Notes: generated from the letters alone by a model not told the origin. Counted from the first letter of the stretch, positions 1 to 8,546 are shown. The stretch: DNA of 64,000 bases from Dyadobacter linearis (GCF_907165045.1 NZ_CAJRAU010000004.1:479037-543036); one strand, 5' to 3'. A program made the numbers and translations.

Positions 1-132
1 ACTGTGCCGGTAAAATCAGCTGAGGCACCGATTGAAAATTTCTCCATTGTATTTGAAAAATCATCCGACACAGCAGCGAAGATGTTCCTGGGCTGGGACA
101 AGACGATCGTTGAAGTGCCGGTCACATTCTGA
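1..132 (+). CDS. C-terminal end of a DUF2911-type protein (partial)
   Basis: The frame is open from the first base of the window and stops with TGA at 130-132, leaving the last 43 residues of a protein that begins to the left. The tail has the pattern of DUF2911 proteins of Bacteroidota: a segment like PVKSAEAPIENFSI, then a short strand, then LGWDKTIVEVPVTF at the very end. In that family the closing motif is usually a W-(E/D)-x-T strand followed by an alternating hydrophobic strand. The function of DUF2911 is not known; members are mostly secreted. The assignment rests on a short tail only. Confidence 0.5.
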   Translation, partial: TVPVKSAEAPIENFSIVFEKSSDTAAKMFLGWDKTIVEVPVTF

Positions 133-193
133 TCCCGGAATGTTGGCATAGTTCTTTGTCGTTAGCTAGCAGTTAACAAAGCGAAAAGGAACG

Positions 194-631
194 ATGGAAG
201 ACATAAATGATGATATTCAGGCGTTTTTTGAGGGGTATGAAAAGCGTTTTGAAGAAGGCCTGGCCGGACAGGCAGTAGCTGAGGATACAGCCAGGGTTTT
301 CGCTGATTTTTTTGTGGAAGCCAGTCCGGTAGGTATTTCAGGCGGAAAAAACGACGCGCAGTTTCTCGAAGCTGTCCCGAAAGGTTACGAATTCTACCGC
401 TCGATCGGGATTACTAAAATGGAGATCCGGCAGATCGATATTACGGAACTGAACGAGATGCATTACCTCGTCGACGTGCGGTGGGAATCCTTTTATGAAA
501 AGGACGGGAGTGAAGATTCGATGGAGTTTAGTGTGATTTATTTTTTGCAAAACAGAAAAAGCGAACTCAAAATCTTCGCATACATTACCGGCGACGAGCA
601 GGCTGTATTAAAGGAGAGAGGGTTGGTATAG
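194..631 (+). CDS. NTF2-like (SnoaL-type) small protein
   Basis: A 145-residue soluble protein without signal peptide. The order of elements fits the NTF2-like/SnoaL cone fold: an N-terminal helix pair (about residues 1-45, FFEGYEKRFEEG and ARVFADFFVE), then alternating strands with IRQIDITELNEMHYLVDVRW and SMEFSVIYFLQ, ending in a strand (SELKIFAYITGD). Such proteins act as small enzymes or ligand binders, and no catalytic residue can be named from sequence alone. It is preceded by a 61-base gap after the DUF2911 tail and followed by a rho-independent terminator, so it probably ends the transcript. Exact function is unknown. Confidence 0.6.
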   Translation: MEDINDDIQAFFEGYEKRFEEGLAGQAVAEDTARVFADFFVEASPVGISGGKNDAQFLEAVPKGYEFYRSIGITKMEIRQIDITELNEMHYLVDVRWESFYEKDGSEDSMEFSVIYFLQNRKSELKIFAYITGDEQAVLKERGLV

Positions 632-669
632 CATATAGCTGGCGGTTACTGGCATTATTATTGCAAAAG

Positions 670-707
670 CAGGTTGAGGTCGAAAGACTTTGACCTGTTT
701 TTTTTTG
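670..707 (+). terminator. Rho-independent terminator
   Basis: A stem CAGGT/ACCTG, with further internal AG-TC and GA pairing around a GAAA loop, is followed by nine T residues. It lies 39 bases after the stop of the NTF2-like gene and just before the sorbosone-dehydrogenase-like gene. Confidence 0.75.
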
Positions 708-725
708 CTTTAACCAAAACCAAAT

Positions 726-1994
726 ATGAACACCAACAAACTCGCCCTACTGTGCCTGCTTGCCGGATTTTCCGTAGTCGGATGCAACAGCAAGGTAAGC
801 GAAAAGGAAAAAGAGGAGGCCCAACAACAAGGCCCCGATTCCGTCGCAACCCAGACCGATAAACTCACCTTACCAGCTCCGTTTGTGACCGAATCGGTAG
901 AAAACCGGCCCGAGGAAGCTGGCTGGCCGGAAGGGAAAATGCCCACAGCGCCCGCAGGATTCACGGTGACCAAGTTTGCAGACAAGCTGGATAGCCCGAG
1001 GTGGACTTACATTGCGCCGAACGGAGACATTTTTGTAGCCGAATCTGCGACCAAGAAAAGTGCCGACAGGATCACATTATTGCGCGACGTGAACAAAGAT
1101 GGTAAGCCTGAAATGCGTGAGATTTTCATGGAAAAACTGAATAAGCCGCTGGGAATGTTGGTGTTAAACAACTTTTTCTATGTTGCTAATACCGACGGGC
1201 TATACAGATATCCTTACAAACCGGGCGAAACCAAAATTACCAGCAAAGGTGAGAAGATAGTCGAATTGCCGGCTGGCGGATATAACAACCACTGGACGAG
1301 GAATTTGCTTGCAAATGCGGATGGTTCTAAAATCTATATTTCAGTTGGTTCTGCCAGTAATGTTGCTGATCACGGGATGGACGAGGAAAAACGACGGGCT
1401 AATATCCTGGAAGTGAATCCGGACGGAAGTGGCGAGCGGGTATATGCAAGCGGACTGCGAAATCCGGTCGGAATGGATTGGGCGCCGGGTACCAAAACAC
1501 TTTGGACTGCGGTGAACGAAAGAGACAAGCTGGGCGACGAGCTCGTGCCTGACTATATTACAAGTGTGAAGGAAGGCGGATTTTACGGTTGGCCTTATGC
1601 ATATTTTGGTCAAAATGAAGATCCGAGAAGAAAAGGAGAAAATCCTGCACTAGTTGCAAAAACGATCGTTCCGGATGTTCCGGTGGGGTCGCATACCGCT
1701 TCGCTGGGATTGGCTTTTTATGACAAGACCAAGTTTCCAGCGAAATATCAAAATGGTGCATTTGTAGGCCAGCACGGTTCGTGGAACCGTTCGGCGCTCT
1801 CGGGATATAAGGTAATGTTTGTTCCTTTCAAAAACGGAAAACCTGCCGGCAAACCAGAGGATTTTCTGACTGGTTTTGTCGAAAGTGAAAAGAAAGTATA
1901 TGGTCGCCCGGTGGGAGTGACGATAATGGACGACGGTTCTATGCTGGTAAACGATGATACCGGCGGCACGATCTGGCGTGTTGCTGCTCAGTAA
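726..1994 (+). CDS. Sorbosone dehydrogenase-like (GSDH) PQQ-type lipoprotein
   Basis: A 422-residue secreted lipoprotein. The N-terminus has a hydrophobic stretch ending in the lipobox VVGC (Cys20), so it is probably anchored in the envelope facing the periplasm or outside. From about residue 75 it has the glucose/sorbosone dehydrogenase propeller pattern: GFTVTKFADKLDSPRW, then PNGDIFVAES, GMLVLNNFFYVANTDGLYRY, the YISVGSASNVADHG and GLRNPVGMDW segments, and PVGSHTASLGLAFYD. Family members oxidise sugars or aldehydes with a PQQ-like cofactor, but many Bacteroidota homologues are uncharacterised. It stands alone between two terminators and is likely monocistronic. The substrate is not predictable. 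Confidence 0.8.
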   Translation: MNTNKLALLCLLAGFSVVGCNSKVSEKEKEEAQQQGPDSVATQTDKLTLPAPFVTESVENRPEEAGWPEGKMPTAPAGFTVTKFADKLDSPRWTYIAPNGDIFVAESATKKSADRITLLRDVNKDGKPEMREIFMEKLNKPLGMLVLNNFFYVANTDGLYRYPYKPGETKITSKGEKIVELPAGGYNNHWTRNLLANADGSKIYISVGSASNVADHGMDEEKRRANILEVNPDGSGERVYASGLRNPVGMDWAPGTKTLWTAVNERDKLGDELVPDYITSVKEGGFYGWPYAYFGQNEDPRRKGENPALVAKTIVPDVPVGSHTASLGLAFYDKTKFPAKYQNGAFVGQHGSWNRSALSGYKVMFVPFKNGKPAGKPEDFLTGFVESEKKVYGRPVGVTIMDDGSMLVNDDTGGTIWRVAAQ

Positions 1995-2015
1995 GCCGTT
2001 AATTATTGAAATAGA

Positions 2016-2051
2016 AAGTGACCTGGTCGATTGATCAGGCCACTTTTTTTT
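2016..2051 (+). terminator. Rho-independent terminator
   Basis: AAGTG-CCTG pairs with CAGG-CACTT across a short loop and is followed by eight to nine T residues. It lies 22 bases after the dehydrogenase stop codon. Confidence 0.75.
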
Positions 2052-2079
2052 GTTTACGCAAAATAAATAACTGCGAATG

Positions 2080-2111
2080 TTTGCAAAAATATACCGGTCG
2101 GTATATTTTTG
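2080..2111 (+). promoter_or_regulatory. Bacteroidota-type promoter of the tetR-SDR-DUF2798 unit
   Basis: A TTTG at 2080-2083 is separated by exactly 20 bases from TATTTTTG at 2104-2111, matching the -33 TTTG / -7 TAnnTTTG pattern known for Bacteroidota sigma-A. The ATG at 2132 lies about 20 bases after the -7 element. The TetR operator fills the spacer and overlaps the -7 box. Confidence 0.65.
2087..2108. promoter_or_regulatory. TetR-family operator 1 (palindrome)
   Basis: The core ATACCGGTCGGTAT (2091-2104), extended by AAAT/ATTT, forms a 22-bp near-perfect palindrome with only the centre asymmetric. It sits between the -33 and -7 elements of the tetR promoter, so a bound dimer would block initiation. 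The same core recurs before the next gene. Confidence 0.8.
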
Positions 2112-2131
2112 CGTTGTCAATACAAAACGAA

Positions 2132-2719
2132 ATGAGCAAGGCAGAACGTACGCGACAATTTATCATCGAAAAAACGGCACCGATCTTCAATGTGAAAGGG
2201 TATGCCGGTACCTCGCTGAACGATATGATCAGCGCGACGGGGCTTACAAAAGGCAGTATTTACGGAAATTTTGAGAATAAAGATGAAGTTGCGCTGGCGG
2301 CATTTGAGCATAATCTGAAATGCATGTTTACGGCGGTACGTGTGGAAATGGACAAGAAATCTACCGCCCGGGAAAAATTGCTTGTGTATGTCGACATTTA
2401 CGAAAACTTCCTGCATCACCCATTCCCGGCAGGCGGCTGTCCGATCCTTAATACCTCCACCGAAGCCGACGATACCCACCCAAGGCTGCGCGAAAAAGCA
2501 TCTGATGCGATCACAAGCTGGAAAAACGCCATTTCTGGATTGATTAAAAAAGGGATTGTCGACAATGAATTCAGCAGTCATATTGACCCGGAAGAAACCG
2601 CGATCTCGATCATTGCATTGATTGAAGGCGGAATAATGATCGGCAAAGTGACAGGTAAGCTGAATTACAGGAAAGCGATCATGAAGGCTGTGCAGAAAAT
2701 GATTAACGATTTAGAGTAA
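2132..2719 (+). CDS. TetR/AcrR family repressor
   Basis: A 195-residue regulator. The ATG at 2132 is chosen because the open frame upstream (from 2018) runs through the terminator and promoter. The N-terminal HTH is clear: RQFIIEKTAPIFNVKGYAGT, then SLNDMISATGLTKGSIYGNF and ENKDEVALAAF (about residues 8-55). The rest is the helical ligand-binding and dimer domain, with a motif HPFPAGGCPILNTSTEADD typical of the TetR_C_6-like group. It probably represses itself and the following SDR and DUF2798 genes through the two palindromes. This TetR-SDR-DUF2798 neighbourhood recurs in Bacteroidota. The inducer is unknown. Confidence 0.88.
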   Translation: MSKAERTRQFIIEKTAPIFNVKGYAGTSLNDMISATGLTKGSIYGNFENKDEVALAAFEHNLKCMFTAVRVEMDKKSTAREKLLVYVDIYENFLHHPFPAGGCPILNTSTEADDTHPRLREKASDAITSWKNAISGLIKKGIVDNEFSSHIDPEETAISIIALIEGGIMIGKVTGKLNYRKAIMKAVQKMINDLE

Positions 2720-2735
2720 AAAATTTTAACCAGAA

Positions 2736-2753
2736 ATATACCGATCGGTATAT
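2736..2753. promoter_or_regulatory. TetR-family operator 2 (perfect palindrome)
   Basis: AT-ATACCGATCGGTAT-AT is an 18-bp perfect palindrome. It differs from operator 1 at a single core base and lies in the 69-base gap between tetR and the SDR gene, 35 bases before the SDR ATG. It suggests a second, separately repressed promoter for the SDR gene. Confidence 0.8.
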
Positions 2754-2788
2754 AATTAATTTTAAACGAAACTAATTTTAAAACAGAA

Positions 2789-3541
2789 ATGAAAACTACA
2801 GGAAATACCATACTGATCACAGGCGGAAGTGCAGGAATCGGATTTGAGATCGCAAAAGCTTTCTCGGAACTTAATAATCAGGTAATTATCACAGGTCGAG
2901 ACAAAGACCGGCTGGCCAATGCGGCGGCGAAACTTGAAAATGTGACAGGTATCGTCTCTGATGTCACCAACCCCGCAGATGTAGAGCAACTCGTATCCAG
3001 ACTTCAAACCGAATTCCCGCAGCTGAATGTGGTGATCAATAATGCCGGGAAAGCGGCTTATTATGATCTGGACGAAGGAAAAGACCCGGCACAAATCGCC
3101 GAAGACGAAATGCTGACCAATTATTTGTCGGTCATCGGCCTGAACGATGCTTTGTTGCCACAACTGAAAAAAGCCGGAGAAGCGGCTATCGTGAATGTTT
3201 CGAGTATCGCTGCATTGGTACCGAACCACATTATCCCCACTTACGGTGCAAGCAAGGCAGCTTTGCATTCGTATACCCAGTCGCTGCGTATTTCGCTTGC
3301 CAAAAGCAGCTCGGTTCAGGTATTTGAATTGATTCCTCCGCTGGTTAATACGGATTTTTCGCAGGAAATAGGCGGCGCAAATGGTATTCCGCCAAAAGTG
3401 GTTGCTGACGAATTAGTAAATGCGTTTGAGACTAATACACTCGAAGTGCGGGTAGGGCAAACCGCTCAATTGTTCGAGCTGTTTCTCAGTTCTCCGGCTG
3501 AGGCACTGAGAGCGATGAATCCGGGCGTGACCGTATTCTGA
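2789..3541 (+). CDS. Short-chain dehydrogenase/reductase (DltE-like)
   Basis: A 250-residue cytosolic oxidoreductase of the classical SDR family. It shows the nucleotide-binding motif TGGSAGIG (residues 11-18), the NNAG strand motif, a Ser in NVSSIAAL and the catalytic YGASK (Tyr152, Lys156). The arrangement resembles DltE-type SDRs. It probably uses NAD(P)H to reduce a carbonyl compound, and the substrate cannot be inferred. A TetR operator immediately upstream and the small DUF2798 gene immediately downstream indicate an inducible detoxification-type unit. Confidence 0.88.
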   Translation: MKTTGNTILITGGSAGIGFEIAKAFSELNNQVIITGRDKDRLANAAAKLENVTGIVSDVTNPADVEQLVSRLQTEFPQLNVVINNAGKAAYYDLDEGKDPAQIAEDEMLTNYLSVIGLNDALLPQLKKAGEAAIVNVSSIAALVPNHIIPTYGASKAALHSYTQSLRISLAKSSSVQVFELIPPLVNTDFSQEIGGANGIPPKVVADELVNAFETNTLEVRVGQTAQLFELFLSSPAEALRAMNPGVTVF

Positions 3542-3579
3542 TCTGATCCGCCGGAAGACGCAATTTAAATGCATTAAAA

Positions 3580-3813
3580 ATGAGACAGAAAATCGCATTT
3601 GCACTGATCATGGGAATCATTACAACGGGCATAATTTCCTTCACTTTGATTTCCATAAATATTGGATTTGTTGCCAATTTTTTGGTGATTTGGCTGAAAT
3701 CTTGGAGCATGGCCTACCTCGTGGTGATACCCGCGATACTGATCGTCGGTCCGCAGGTGCAGAAGCTGGTGGCGACTATGTTTAAAGATGCAGTGACTGA
3801 GGAAGTTGACTAA
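3580..3813 (+). CDS. DUF2798 small membrane protein
   Basis: A 77-residue protein with two hydrophobic segments (about residues 6-30 and 42-62) and the DUF2798 signature: KIAFALIMGIITTGIISF, a WLKSWSMAYLVVIPAIL core, and a terminal VQKLVATMF. Both members of the family's hairpin are present, so it looks intact. It follows the SDR gene by 38 bases and is presumably co-transcribed. Function is unknown. Its repeated association with TetR regulators suggests a role in the same stress or efflux response. Confidence 0.8.
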   Translation: MRQKIAFALIMGIITTGIISFTLISINIGFVANFLVIWLKSWSMAYLVVIPAILIVGPQVQKLVATMFKDAVTEEVD

Positions 3814-3849
3814 TTGCTTCCGGAGTCTGAGAAACCGTTAAAGATTTTT

Positions 3850-5106
3850 ATGAAAAGAGTTGTTGTTACAGGAATGGGAGTCATTTCTCCCCTGGGGAAT
3901 TCGGTAGATGAATTCTGGGAAAATATCGTGAATGGTAAAAGCGGTGCTGCCACCATTACTAAGAAGGATGTATCCAAGTTTAAGACGCAGTTCGGATGTG
4001 AAGTGAACAATTTCAATCCGGAAGAATTTATTGACAAAAAAGAACTGAAAAAGTACGATCTGCATACCCAGTACGCGATTGCGGCTTCGGATATGGCGAT
4101 CAAAGACGCAGGGTTGGATTTTGCAACGATGGACATTACCGACCGTTACGACGCAGGTGTGATCTGGGCGACGGGAAATGGCGGAATGGGTACTTTCGAA
4201 GATCAGCTGATGGAATTCCATGCTTCCGACGGCGTGCCTCGTTTCAGCCCGTTCTTTATTCCTAAAATGATCGTGGATATTGCAGCAGGTGTGATTTCGA
4301 TCCGCCATAAACTGCACGGTCCTAATTATTGCACCGTGTCAGCCTGCGCGTCTTCAAACACTGCATTGATAGCAGCATTTGATACGATCAGAATGGACAA
4401 GGCGAAAATAATGGTTGCAGGAGGCTCTGAGGCTGCTATTATCTATTCCGCATTGGGCGGTTTCGGCGCAGCGCAGGCACTTTCTAAAAGAAACGACGAT
4501 CCGGCGACAGCCTCGCGGCCATTCGATAAAACGCGTGATGGATTCGTGATGGGCGAAGGCGCAGGAGCATTGATCCTGGAAGATTACGACTTCGCAGTAG
4601 CAAGAGGCGCGAAAATTTACGCCGAAATTGTCGGTGGCGGAATGGCGGCCGATGCGTATCACCTTACCGGCACACCTCCCGACGGAATGGGCGCGGCTTT
4701 GGGAATGAGAAAAGCATTGAAAGAAGCGGGTATCACGCCAGACAAGATCGATTATGTAAATGCGCACGCCACTTCGACAGGTCTGGGCGATATGAGCGAG
4801 CTGAATGCGATCAAATCCGTTTTCGGCGATCATACCGTGGCGATCAGCGCTACAAAATCGATGACCGGCCACTTACTAGGTGCTGCTGGTGCGATTGAAA
4901 GTATTGTGTGTGCACTGGCTGTCAAAAATGACATGATTCCGGGCACGATCAATACCAGAGAACTGGACGAAAATGTGCCGGAAGGATTGAATATCATTCT
5001 AGGAGATTCAGTGAACCAGACGATCAACTACGCGCTGAACAATACTTTCGGTTTCGGAGGTCACACAGCGACGTCTATTTTCAAGAAATATACCGAAGAG
5101 AATTAA
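3850..5106 (+). CDS. fabF: Beta-ketoacyl-ACP synthase II
   Basis: A 418-residue condensing enzyme of fatty acid synthesis that extends acyl-ACP with malonyl-ACP. The start at 3850 gives the usual N-terminus KRVVVTGMGVISPLG. The catalytic triad is complete: Cys166 in VSACASSNTA, His306 in NAHATSTGLGD and His341 in MTGHLLGAAG. The closing FGFGGHTATSIF segment is also present. It is not next to acpP or rnc here, so it may be an additional FabF copy rather than the main biosynthetic one. It follows DUF2798 by 36 bases and ends in a 4-base overlap with the convergent HAD gene. Confidence 0.92.
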   Translation: MKRVVVTGMGVISPLGNSVDEFWENIVNGKSGAATITKKDVSKFKTQFGCEVNNFNPEEFIDKKELKKYDLHTQYAIAASDMAIKDAGLDFATMDITDRYDAGVIWATGNGGMGTFEDQLMEFHASDGVPRFSPFFIPKMIVDIAAGVISIRHKLHGPNYCTVSACASSNTALIAAFDTIRMDKAKIMVAGGSEAAIIYSALGGFGAAQALSKRNDDPATASRPFDKTRDGFVMGEGAGALILEDYDFAVARGAKIYAEIVGGGMAADAYHLTGTPPDGMGAALGMRKALKEAGITPDKIDYVNAHATSTGLGDMSELNAIKSVFGDHTVAISATKSMTGHLLGAAGAIESIVCALAVKNDMIPGTINTRELDENVPEGLNIILGDSVNQTINYALNNTFGFGGHTATSIFKKYTEEN

Positions 5107-5900
5107 TCCGTTAATTCGGAGAGAACCTCAACTACCCCGTTTTCATCGTTGCTTTTGGCGATGAAACGGGCTATTTTTTTGATATCCGGGTGTGCATTCG
5201 CCATTGCGTAGGAATAATGTGCCTTTTCCAGCATTTCCAGGTCGTTCAGATAGTCTCCGAAAACCATCGTTTGCTCGGGTGTGACATTAAATTTTTCCTG
5301 TAAAACCTCCATGGCGCGACCCTTATTCGCTTTTTTATCCGAAATATCCAGCCAGATCGGCCCGGAAACTTTCACCTGTAAATCGTCCTCAAACTTTTTA
5401 TAGTACGGGTAACTGTTCACCTCTGAGCCAGCCAGGTCGCAGAGCGTAAATTTCAGGAATTTGTCGTCTTCGATCGCAAGCAGGTCTTCTACCACTTCAT
5501 ATCTCTCAAAATAGAGTTTTAAGTGGTTGATAAACTCAGGCTCGTCGCTTTCCACATACGCTTTCTTTTTTCCGCAAATAATAGGGTAGGTATTCGGGAT
5601 AGTCCGGCCGATCGTAATCAGTTCACGCACAATATCCTGCTCAATGGGCTGAATATGAATTTCTTCATCCTGAAAAACCACATAACTGCCATTTTCGGCG
5701 GCGAAAATTACCTGATCTTTGATCCGGGCAAGTGTTTTCGCGAGATTGAAATACTGGCGGCCGCTCGCTGCGACGAATACGATTCCGTGGTCTTTTATTT
5801 TCTGGAAAACGGGGTAAAAGGATTCGTGTACTTCGTGTTTTGAGTTCAAAAGCGTACCGTCCATGTCGGTAGCAATCAGCCTGATATCGGAAAAATTCAT
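5103..5900 (-). CDS. Cof-type HAD-IIB phosphatase
   Basis: A 265-residue haloacid-dehalogenase superfamily hydrolase. Motif I is ATDMDGTLLN near the N-terminus, motif II is FVAASGR, a Lys lies in the KANKGRAMEVL segment, and motif IV is FGDYLNDLEML. The large insert between motifs II and III is the IIB cap of the Cof/YbjI/YidA group. These enzymes dephosphorylate sugar phosphates, flavin precursors or similar metabolites, and the cap sequence does not reveal which. It is transcribed towards fabF and overlaps it by 4 bases. Confidence 0.85.
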   Translation of the reverse strand: MNFSDIRLIATDMDGTLLNSKHEVHESFYPVFQKIKDHGIVFVAASGRQYFNLAKTLARIKDQVIFAAENGSYVVFQDEEIHIQPIEQDIVRELITIGRTIPNTYPIICGKKKAYVESDEPEFINHLKLYFERYEVVEDLLAIEDDKFLKFTLCDLAGSEVNSYPYYKKFEDDLQVKVSGPIWLDISDKKANKGRAMEVLQEKFNVTPEQTMVFGDYLNDLEMLEKAHYSYAMANAHPDIKKIARFIAKSNDENGVVEVLSELTD

Positions 5901-6093
5901 ACTGGTTTTTATAAATACTTACATTAATGAAGGCAAATGTACCTTCTTAGGTTCCAGCGAAACGCGTTTTTTAGCGTAACCAGCAGAAAATGCCGGTCAC
6001 TAAGTCTCCCAAATGCAGCCCGCAAATTTCAGCCGAAGCGAAACCCGCACCGATCTTTTACTGTTGGTTGACTATCCAAGTGACTTCAATAGC

Positions 6094-6993
6094 ATGAAAT
6101 TTTCAAAATATTACCTCGCCGCATTCATTTCATTTATGATCTGGGGGTTTTTTAGTCTGGCACTCAAACCGTTATCTGCCTACGCTTCGCTCGACATTTT
6201 GTTTTACAGGGTATTTCTCTGCGCCGTGATCATGTCGGTGATCTGCCTGTTTTTCAGGAAGCGGGTTTTAAGGGAGAATGTCAGGTTGTTAAAAGCATTA
6301 CCCGCAAGGCAGCGGAACCGGGCCATTTTACTGACCTTATCGGGAGGTATCCTGCTCACAGCCAACTGGTTTTTCTTTATTTACGTGATGAACCATATCA
6401 GTATCAAGGCCGCGTCTTTCGCCTACCTGGTCTGCCCGATTATGACGACCGTGATCGCGTATTTTGTATTGCATGAAAAGCTCAGCAAGTGGCAGTGGAC
6501 AGCGGTTGCAATAAGTGTTTTCAGTTGTATGTTATTGTCTTTTAATAACATAGCCGATATTGCTTACAGCATGATCGTGGCGGCTTCGTATGCTTTTTAC
6601 CTGGTGAGTCAGCGGAAGAATGTGGGTTTGGATAAATTTCTGGTACTTACGGTGCAGATCCTATTTTCTGCGCTGATCCTGTTGCCATTTTATCCGGTTT
6701 ACAGCGAGGGAGTTCCTACTGAACTTTCCTTTTACGCATTGATTTTTGTGATCGCGCTGCTCTTCACGATCATTCCGCTTTATATGAATTTGTATGCATT
6801 GCAGGGAGTTACTTCGTCGACGATGGGGATATTGCTTTACATTAATCCGCTCATGAACTTCGCGATCGCGCTGTTTTATTTCCATGAGCAAATCAACTCC
6901 ATTCAAATTATCGGCTATTCGCTTATCCTGGTTTCCATCATCGTTTTCAACGAGCGGTTTATTTTCGGAAGGCGGCGGACTGCATTAGTTTAA
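6094..6993 (+). CDS. EamA/RarD-type permease
   Basis: A 299-residue membrane protein with about ten hydrophobic segments in two EamA halves. The ATG at 6094 gives an N-terminus MKFSKYYLAAFISFMIWGFF that leads directly into the first membrane helix. A longer frame from 6013 adds a non-hydrophobic leader and is less likely. The WGFFSLALKPL segment and the FYRVF motif after helix 2 resemble RarD proteins. The substrate is unknown; EamA members export or import metabolites such as amino acids. Its end overlaps the convergent methyltransferase gene by 4 bases. Confidence 0.82.
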   Translation: MKFSKYYLAAFISFMIWGFFSLALKPLSAYASLDILFYRVFLCAVIMSVICLFFRKRVLRENVRLLKALPARQRNRAILLTLSGGILLTANWFFFIYVMNHISIKAASFAYLVCPIMTTVIAYFVLHEKLSKWQWTAVAISVFSCMLLSFNNIADIAYSMIVAASYAFYLVSQRKNVGLDKFLVLTVQILFSALILLPFYPVYSEGVPTELSFYALIFVIALLFTIIPLYMNLYALQGVTSSTMGILLYINPLMNFAIALFYFHEQINSIQIIGYSLILVSIIVFNERFIFGRRRTALV

Positions 6994-7619
6994 GGCTTTT
7001 CCAAGACCTGCGAATAGATAAACCTATTGAAATGAAATTCTAGAAATACCTGTCGGTAACCAGCTGTTTTGAGCAAACTGGCTGTATCCGGCAGGTTTTT
7101 TGCTTCTATTTTTAAAAAGATATTGAAAAAAGCGTACATCGATTTGAGAAGTCGATTGCGCCAGTCCGTCGGTTTTTCGTTTTCAAGCCGGAAATCGGCA
7201 ACTAGCCAGATTCCCTTCGAAACCAGCAGCTTATCGAGGATTCTGAATACTTGCGCAGCTCTTTCCTGACTAAAATTATCAAAAAGAAACGGGGTCAGGA
7301 CCACATCGAATTCTTCTTCGGTATTGTAGTAATCAATGGGCATTAATAAAAAAGTGACCTTATTGTTGCCGCAGTTACGCTTCCGGGACTTTTCCAGCAT
7401 TTTTTCAGATATCTCCACGTACACGATTGTTAATCCGCCTGGCTGTAATTTGGCAACTTCTTCCAAAATCCGTCCGGTACCGCCGCCCACGATCAGCACG
7501 CGCGCCGGTGCATGAATGAAGCTGATCAGCGATTTTTGCGAACGCATTAATGCTCCCTGAAAAACGATACCTCCCAGAAAATCGTAAAACCAGGCCACGC
7601 TGTCGTAGTTGTTCTTCAT
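6990..7619 (-). CDS. Class I SAM-dependent methyltransferase
   Basis: A 209-residue protein with the SAM-binding motif VLIVGGGTGRILEEV (about residues 39-53), an acidic residue after strand 2 (VYVEISEKMLEKSRK) and VLTPFLFDNF at strand 4. The N-terminus (NNYDSVAWFYDFLGGIVFQG) resembles methyltransferases acting on lipids or quinones. It starts 6 bases after the stop of the UbiA-like gene and is almost certainly in the same operon. Inference: both act on one hydrophobic compound. The substrate is not known. Confidence 0.8.
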   Translation of the reverse strand: MKNNYDSVAWFYDFLGGIVFQGALMRSQKSLISFIHAPARVLIVGGGTGRILEEVAKLQPGGLTIVYVEISEKMLEKSRKRNCGNNKVTFLLMPIDYYNTEEEFDVVLTPFLFDNFSQERAAQVFRILDKLLVSKGIWLVADFRLENEKPTDWRNRLLKSMYAFFNIFLKIEAKNLPDTASLLKTAGYRQVFLEFHFNRFIYSQVLEKP

Positions 7620-7625
7620 TGTTTT

Positions 7626-8546
7626 CTAGTAAATAGTGTCTGTAAAAAAACTTCCCAGGATACCGCAAATGGCTTTTACCAAAAGCAGTCCGTCAATCAC
7701 AATCAGATAAAAAAGTACGTTTTTAGGTTTTTGCAGAGTAAATGCGACGATCAGATAAGAGACGAAAGGAATGAGATTAAAAAAAACAGTGACCGGACTG
7801 AAATCTGCAAACCAGGCGAGCGTCAGAAATGACAACAGACCAACCGAAAGGAGCGGTACCAATACATAAAAGATCGTATTCCGAAGCCCCATCGCGACCG
7901 CAAAGGTTTTCAGCTGGATATTCGCATCGTCCTCATAATCTTTCATATCGAACATAATTGCATTCGCGGACATCACCATCCAGTTTTTAACAAATAACCA
8001 AACCATAAATGCCGGCTCGTGAAGTATAATCCTGCCTTCAATTTTCAGCATTGCAACCGGAAAAACGTTCACAAAACCCGCCCATACAAAGCCGATCACG
8101 AATGCTTTCAGCCAGCCCGTGTTCCTCAGATTAAATGAAATGACAGACTTGGGCAGCAGCCCGTAATACAAAACTGCCGCGGTACAAATCGCCAGGATCA
8201 TCAGCCACCAATATAATGGCAGCGCGACAATTCCAGCGAAATCATTTATCAAAAACCACGTGGCAATTATTAGGCAGAGCGCAAAGAGAAAATATTGGCT
8301 ATACCGGACAAACCGATGGTGGGTGCGGTACCATTCCGTGCGGGGGTTTGGGGAAGTTTCGAGGCCCGGCGGACTGGAATAGGCGATCGTATAATAAAAG
8401 ACCGTGGCGCTGAAAATCAGCAGGTAATAGGGAATTGAATTAAGTGGCAGGTGCAGCTGGGCAAGCGTTTCAATCGACAATGCAACCGCAAGTATCCCGA
8501 CGAAGTAGTTTGCAAAAAAAATGAATGCGGGAAATTTCTTGAGCAT
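7626..8546 (-). CDS. Divergent UbiA-family prenyltransferase-like membrane protein
   Basis: A 306-residue protein with eight or nine membrane segments. The second aspartate motif of UbiA enzymes is well preserved as DMKDYEDDANIQLKTFAVAMG (about residues 200-220), including the following K-T-F-A-V element. The first motif, normally N-D-x-x-D-x-x-x-D after helix 2, is absent; that loop reads SSPPGLETSPNPRTEW. Canonical UbiA enzymes need both motifs to bind Mg-diphosphate, so this protein may be catalytically altered or use another donor. Its only operon partner is the methyltransferase. UbiA membership is fairly sure and the activity is not. Confidence 0.72.
   Translation of the reverse strand: MLKKFPAFIFFANYFVGILAVALSIETLAQLHLPLNSIPYYLLIFSATVFYYTIAYSSPPGLETSPNPRTEWYRTHHRFVRYSQYFLFALCLIIATWFLINDFAGIVALPLYWWLMILAICTAAVLYYGLLPKSVISFNLRNTGWLKAFVIGFVWAGFVNVFPVAMLKIEGRIILHEPAFMVWLFVKNWMVMSANAIMFDMKDYEDDANIQLKTFAVAMGLRNTIFYVLVPLLSVGLLSFLTLAWFADFSPVTVFFNLIPFVSYLIVAFTLQKPKNVLFYLIVIDGLLLVKAICGILGSFFTDTIY

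Noticed and set aside
2018..2131. Longer TetR frame from 2018
   Set aside because: It would run through a terminator, the promoter and the operator; the ATG at 2132 follows all of them.
3814..3849. TTG start extending FabF by 12 residues
   Set aside because: The ATG at 3850 gives the standard FabF N-terminus; the extra residues do not fit the family.
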